Part shown: positions 59,980 through 64,000 of the stretch, in pieces
How positions within the stretch are numbered: the first letter of the stretch is position 1
Layout: each line of letters begins with the position of its first letter
Assembly (NCBI GenBank): GCA_964035575.1
Contig: OZ037855.1
Span: forward strand, 310,001-374,000
Reading direction: 5' to 3'
DNA: 64,000 bases
Origin: Rhynchopus sp. YZ270_cl-10
Taxonomy: Eukaryota > Euglenozoa > Diplonemea > Diplonemida > Diplonemidae
Made by a program: the position numbers and the translations under genes
Notes under the pieces: model-generated
Told to the model about the DNA's origin: nothing
What the model saw: the letters and a program-made list of their open reading frames with translations, nothing else
The model's database searches: none

Positions 59980-61881
59980 TTAGACGCTGAGGGTAGTTTG
60001 CACTCTGTGTGTATGCTTCATTGCGTGTGTCTTGTCATGCACTGAGTTGAAACGCTCTTTCGGGGTGAACAGAGCGGAGGGGCTGGCAGGTATTTGCGGG
60101 ACAGAGTGGTGTGATAATGATGAGTGTGGACTTGCAGTGAGCGGGCTGAACGCGTGCTGGGTGTGCGTTACCGAGCGACGGCGGTGCTGTGGGTTTGGAG
60201 AGTGGCCGCGTCCAGCACTCGCACCGGACATCGACTCCGCAAAGCTCTCCCTCACCTCCCCAGCAGGCGCACGCATATTCGCCACAACAGTCAACTCACA
60301 CGACTGAATCAAAGTCGGACAATCCGAAAAATTTCTGTCCGAAATCGGCAACCAATGAGGACTCTCCGGAGGGTTGCTGTTCGGCGACTCTGGCCTGAAC
60401 TGCGGCACCTCCTTTGCTTCGTACAGCGGTAGCGGGGTTGGCTTATGCTCTTCAACCAACGGCACCGGAGGGGGCGGCCTCTTGCACACCAGAAACCCTA
60501 CCAACAACCCAAACGACATGCACAACAGGGCTGCACCCGCCACTATCAAAATCACCTCCGTCGTTGTCAACCCCGACGAGTTGTCATCACTGCTTGCACT
60601 TTGCACTGGGGTCGGAGGCACTGCGGCTCCATTCGGAGAAAACGTTGCTGGCGCCATCGTCTCACCCGGCACCAACGTGGGTACAACGCCTGGAGTGGGT
60701 GGAGTGGGTACCTTGGTTTCCCCAGGGGTCAGGGTCGGCATGACGACCGTTAGTGGAGATTTAGTCTTACCCGCTGGTGCTGAAGTCTCGGGGATGGCGG
60801 GTTGTGGGGTGGGCGGTGGGGCGGTGGGTGTGGCGGTGAGGCCTGGCTCCACGGTTTCACGCTTCGGGAGGAGGCGGTAGAAGAGGGGGCCGATACCACG
60901 CTCGGATACGACGGTTTGGAAGAGCTTGGTGTTGACGTTGTACTCATCGATGCCTGCGGTGTTGACCTGCAGAACACGCTCTGTATCGATGACGGCGAAG
61001 GACGGCTGTCTGATAGGGCGCTGATCACCGATGTAGGTACCACGGAACTGTGGCAGGTCTTCGATGATAAGTTCGGGATCATGCGTCGCATCGAATTTGA
61101 ACAGTTGAGTCGCATCGGCGGTCTGCGAGCAGACGTACAACGCATCGTTGATCATCTGCGGATACCCGATCTCCTGCTTCCCATAGTTCTCCTCCGGAAA
61201 GGTGTCGTGTACGTGAGGGTAGCTTTGCGTCCCCGAATCCGTCTTTGCCTTGACATAGCCGCCACCCTCCGAAGTTGCCCCAGTAGGAACATCGTACGAC
61301 AGCCAAATGTCATTCGCTTCATCTGCGTACAGCCCACCCCCAACCGGGCCCGCTGCAGTCGCAAAGGACATCTTCGTGTATTTATCCTTGACGAGGCATT
61401 TGTCGTTGGTCCAGTAGCATGGTCCCTTCTTTTCGCAATATTCCTGGCTTGTGACGGTGGTGCAGCCACGGAGGTAGTTGCCTCGCACCTTCCAGCCGTT
61501 GAAGGTGGTGGAGCTTTCGTAGGAAGCGACGTACGCAGTGTGTGTCTCGGTGTTGATCGCCGTCCCGTAGAACCCCTTGGAGTCCTTCACCTGGATGCCA
61601 AAGTCGATCATCTCAAACGGCGCGTTAGGGGTCTCCGCGAAGTTTGCTTTGAAGAATTCGGTGCCGCAGGTGACGCTTGCCCAGCCCTCAATCTCATCGA
61701 TACCCAAGCCCCGTGCGTCGTCAGCACAGTGTGCGCTCGCACCAGACCATTGGTTGTAGTCCTCACGTCCGTCGCCTGTGGTCAGGATGGAGGAGAGCCC
61801 GACTTTGGTGAGGAAGTACAGCCGCTCCGCCTCGACGCAAGACAGAGCTGCAAGAAATGCGAGAACAACACAAGGACGCAT
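59980..61881 (-). CDS. Type I membrane protein, receptor-like paralogue 3
   Basis: 633 residues, intronless, ATG at 61881. Signal peptide 1-18 (ending VEA before ERLYFL). The ectodomain is closest to paralogue 1: Cys52/Cys72 around RGLGIDEIEGW, FYGTAINTETHTAYVASYE, the cluster C140-X8-C149-X5-C155-X6-C162, GGGLYADEANDIWLSYD, and YPHVHDTFP with NYGKQEIGYP shared almost word for word. It lacks the Cys pair seen near residues 317-322 of paralogue 1. The Pro/Thr stalk (345-430) has PGET repeats. One transmembrane helix lies at about 440-466, followed by CKRPPPP. The tail shares DRNFS, LTVVANMRAPAGEVR and HRRRSV (566-571) with paralogue 1 and ends with TPKERFNSVHDKT (606-618). Likely surface receptor or adhesion protein; function unknown. 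Confidence 0.9.
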   Translation of the reverse strand: MRPCVVLAFLAALSCVEAERLYFLTKVGLSSILTTGDGREDYNQWSGASAHCADDARGLGIDEIEGWASVTCGTEFFKANFAETPNAPFEMIDFGIQVKDSKGFYGTAINTETHTAYVASYESSTTFNGWKVRGNYLRGCTTVTSQEYCEKKGPCYWTNDKCLVKDKYTKMSFATAAGPVGGGLYADEANDIWLSYDVPTGATSEGGGYVKAKTDSGTQSYPHVHDTFPEENYGKQEIGYPQMINDALYVCSQTADATQLFKFDATHDPELIIEDLPQFRGTYIGDQRPIRQPSFAVIDTERVLQVNTAGIDEYNVNTKLFQTVVSERGIGPLFYRLLPKRETVEPGLTATPTAPPPTPQPAIPETSAPAGKTKSPLTVVMPTLTPGETKVPTPPTPGVVPTLVPGETMAPATFSPNGAAVPPTPVQSASSDDNSSGLTTTEVILIVAGAALLCMSFGLLVGFLVCKRPPPPVPLVEEHKPTPLPLYEAKEVPQFRPESPNSNPPESPHWLPISDRNFSDCPTLIQSCELTVVANMRAPAGEVRESFAESMSGASAGRGHSPNPQHRRRSVTHTQHAFSPLTASPHSSLSHHSVPQIPASPSALFTPKERFNSVHDKTHAMKHTHRVQTTLSV

Positions 61882-61911
61882 CTTTGCGTTGGCGTTTCCT
61901 TCCTGCGTGGT

Positions 61912-61960
61912 GTAGTGTGTAGGAGGGAGGGAGGGAGGGAGGGGAGATGGTGCAGGAGTA
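61912..61960 (-). promoter_or_regulatory. Pyrimidine tract and AG before paralogue 3
   Basis: On the coding strand a CTCC-repeat tract (61920-61945) is followed by CACCACGCAG, 30 bases before the ATG. Weaker than the sites of the other two because about 20 bases separate tract and AG. Confidence 0.3.
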
Positions 61961-62436
61961 GCGATAGTGGTTGTGTGTTGACTAAGAGAACGTCAGAATC
62001 CGTAACATCCAGCTGCATTCTGCTGTACTGTCGGTTGGGTGTTGCTAAAGGCATCCGCCACAGCACTCCCAAATGCAGTGCTGCTGAAAACGAAAGAAGT
62101 TGTCACAGAAGGTGGATCGTAGCGATGAGGATGCAGCAGTACTTCGGGGAGAAAAAGGAAAAAGAAAAAGAAAAGAGTGTTGCAATGGATTACGTTTCAC
62201 AGTTTCGTTCCCACCCCCCACCCGCGGAAAAAAAAGAGAGAAAAAAAAAAAGAACCCCCCCCAGCCCCCAAATCTTCGTACTGAATATCGGTGTGCTGGA
62301 AACAAAAGAGAAAAAAAAAACAATAAGTTCGGTAGATGGCCTGAGATTCGCGTAGTCACGCGTCACATTGAAAGGTGAACAGGCGTTGGTGGGCAAAGAG
62401 GCGCGGAGGAATCTTAAGAAGAAGCAAAAAACTTGA
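61961..62436. other. Intergenic
   Basis: An imperfect foldback CAGCTGCATTCTGCTG/CAGTGCTGCTG and A/G tracts. The plus ORF 60802-62355 is the antisense shadow of paralogue 3 plus this region. Confidence 0.4.
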
Positions 62437-62819
62437 AAGACGAATGTACCTCTTGTGCGCACACATAAAAGATTTCGGGAAATAGTCATAACAATCGTTG
62501 GAGAACAAATTATTTCAACATATGCATTTCAATTGAAAGAACAAAAACAACAAAATAAAATAAAACAAGAGAGAAAATTGAAGACGACCTCAGCCTCGAG
62601 CATCACCAAAAAGTACTAAAATATATTTCATGGGTATGGTGCGATAGATATTGTCAGTTCACACCATTTAGTATACGTTATTGTTTTTAAGTTGCATAAA
62701 ATTTGGATAAAATAAATCAAATAAATAAAGGTTGGGAAGATGACCTCACAGTGCACGGTCACCTTTAGAAAAACTTTAGCTCTTGGATATGCATCTCGAT
62801 GCCTCTCGTGCACACATCC
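62437..62819 (+). repeat. HP-B, degenerate HP-A, HP-A and HP-B
   Basis: HP-B 62437-62467 (GACGAATGTACC, TCTTGT, GCGCACACAT), weak HP-A near 62581 (GACGACCTCAGCCTCGAGC), HP-A 62737-62766 (AAGATGACC/GGTCACCTT outer stem) and HP-B 62786-62819 (GCCTCTCGTGCACACATCC). Confidence 0.65.
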
Positions 62820-63292
62820 ATTAAACAGGATGTATATGAGACCCATCTGCGACCTCCACCAAGACAGGGCGTGGGTGGGGTGGTTACTGGTACACGATAT
62901 AAACACGTGGGGGGTGGGTGGAGGGGGAACGTCACGACAGTGCTCGGAATACTCGAAATATGCACTCTTCTTTCAATAAAAAAAACACACAATTGCTTTC
63001 ATGGTGTGGCCCGCCCATCGATTTAAACCACTTTTGGGCCATTCTTGGGACATCCAAAACGGGCCTCACCATTTCATGCACTTTCAAATCAAAGAAGAGA
63101 AAGTACAAAAGGACGCTTCTATACAGATACGTCCAATCTTGTTTGTTGAAAAAAACGATAGGCCCAATAGACCAAAAAGGGGAAGGGGGGGGAAGGGGGA
63201 AGGGGGAGAGGAAGGGGAGGTTTCTTTGTTTGTGTGCTGAACATCACTTCCCCTCTTATTTCATTTTTTTCTCTTTTCTTTCTTTTTTGCTA
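62820..63292. other. Intergenic
   Basis: No feature. A G-rich stretch (63180-63220) is pyrimidine-rich on the minus strand. Confidence 0.4.
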
Positions 63293-63368
63293 TACCGTAA
63301 ACGCAGGGATTCCTCTTATCTTCATTAATTCCCCAGAATAATTACGGTCCATTCGTACGTTTACGGTA
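63293..63368. mobile_element. TA-flanked short foldback, 76 bp
   Basis: TACCGTAAACG pairs with CGTTTACGGTA; the centre contains GGGATTCC and an AATTCCCCAGAATAATT-like palindrome. Related ends to 53686-53790. Confidence 0.6.
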
Positions 63369-63566
63369 TTTTGGGCTTAGGAAGGACCCAAACGTGCCCT
63401 GCCATATAGAGAGAAACACTACGGGAGAAGGAACCTCAAACATGAACAAAATACAAGGGAAACGCACACACAAAAGGAAACAACATTCTTACAATTTTAT
63501 TTTTCCACTCTTTTTTTCTTCCTTTTTTTTTACAATTTTCCCATATTTTTTTTTCCTTCGTATGCT

Positions 63567-64000
63567 TCAAATAGTAAACCCTCCCACCAGCAGGTCCGCA
63601 TCCGACGAGCCGCCTACCCTCACAACCCATGCACCCTTCTGCACTTCACGGGCGGACGGGGAGGCCTCGGTGCTGAGCGCCAGATCGTTGTAGGTCAACG
63701 CCACTTGCATGCTCTGGTGCTCACCTGGCAAAAGCACGCGGGTCAACACAAACGAAGCAAGACGCTTCCACGGACGCACCACAAGCGAGCCTTCAGGGTC
63801 CTGCACATACACCTGCGCTGCCTCTGCACCGCTATGCACTGTACCATTGTTCTGCACCGAAAACTGCACCGTCACGACCACCTCCGACCCATCTGTGATC
63901 ACCGGAACAGCTGCTGCACCGACAACCAGCTGATCATACTTAAACGTTGTGTAGGACAGACCAAACCCAAACGGGAACAGCGGTGCCGCCTCGCCATATG
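63567..64000 (-). CDS. Glycoside hydrolase family 3 beta-glucosidase, C-terminal part
   Basis: The 3' end of a gene that continues beyond the right edge; about 144 residues are present, ending GGFTI and TGA. The first residues read PLFPFGFGLSYTTF, the hallmark before the fibronectin III-like domain of family 3 beta-glucosidases. The rest (VQFSVQNNGTVHSGAEAAQ, VYVQDPEGSLVVRPWKRLA, VLLPGEHQSMQVALTYNDL) is that domain in order. Such enzymes release glucose from beta-glucans and cellobiose. The catalytic nucleophile domain would lie off the window. The frame is open to the edge. No intron is seen. Confidence 0.93.
   Translation of the reverse strand, partial: YGEAAPLFPFGFGLSYTTFKYDQLVVGAAAVPVITDGSEVVVTVQFSVQNNGTVHSGAEAAQVYVQDPEGSLVVRPWKRLASFVLTRVLLPGEHQSMQVALTYNDLALSTEASPSAREVQKGAWVVRVGGSSDADLLVGGFTI

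Noticed and set aside
60802-62355. 517-residue plus ORF opposite paralogue 3
   Set aside because: Antisense shadow for the same reason; it runs on into tract sequence.
1-64000. Retroelements, virus-derived elements, tRNA and rRNA genes, CRISPR arrays
   Set aside because: I looked for reverse transcriptase, integrase or capsid-like reading frames, long direct terminal repeats, tRNA B-box-like GGTTCGA words and spaced direct repeats, and saw none that held up.

Overview
This window looks like nuclear DNA of a repeat-rich, gene-poor protist. Five protein genes can be read with confidence and all lie on the minus strand: a PHO80-type cyclin (31423-32028), three members of one family of type I membrane proteins (42294-44348, 49015-50826, 59980-61881), and the 3' end of a family 3 beta-glucosidase running off the right edge (63567-64000). 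The long genes have no introns and are GC-rich, while the rest is A/T-tract-rich. At least two of the three membrane-protein genes have a pyrimidine tract ending in AG a few tens of bases before the ATG. One-strand gene order, intronless ORFs and acceptor-like leaders would fit a trans-splicing lineage such as the Euglenozoa (diplonemid-like), but I saw no spliced-leader gene, so this is only inference. One likely cis-spliced plus-strand gene (14001-14729) shows ordinary GT-AG introns also occur.

Layout. 1-31 kb: repeats, with one probable spliced gene and one ambiguous coding fragment. 31.4-32.0 kb: cyclin. 32-42 kb: repeats, satellite monomers and one weak coding fragment. 42-62 kb: the three paralogous surface proteins, separated by hairpin modules and small foldback elements. 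62-64 kb: hairpin modules, then the beta-glucosidase end.

The non-coding part has several layers. (1) Short structured modules, here called HP-A, HP-B, HP-C, D, E, G and H, about 30-110 bp, scattered through the window in A-rich sequence, often clustered, and as far as I can see all in plus orientation, opposite to the five genes. (2) GC-rich hairpins whose 3-nt loop is GNA (or TNC on the other strand), many followed by a constant CGGTACGC. (3) Non-autonomous DNA elements with target-site duplications: a 1.94-kb Mutator-like foldback (9 bp), a tiny CCACCTG-ended family (three copies, each with its own 5-bp duplication), a 145-bp palindrome (6 bp), a 1.05-kb foldback (ATAT), and TA-flanked foldbacks. 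(4) Satellite-like monomers of about 170-205 bp and simple tandem arrays (24 x 8 bp; 53 x 7 bp passing into 43 x 5 bp). I recognised no retrovirus-like, LTR, Polinton or other virus-derived element and no tRNA or rRNA gene.

The three membrane proteins are the most informative genes. They share a signal peptide, a Cys-patterned ectodomain, a Pro/Thr-rich stalk in two of three, one transmembrane helix, and a Ser/Pro-rich tail with an RRS-type kinase site and a conserved C-terminal KERFRSV-like motif. They look like a lineage-specific receptor or adhesion family.
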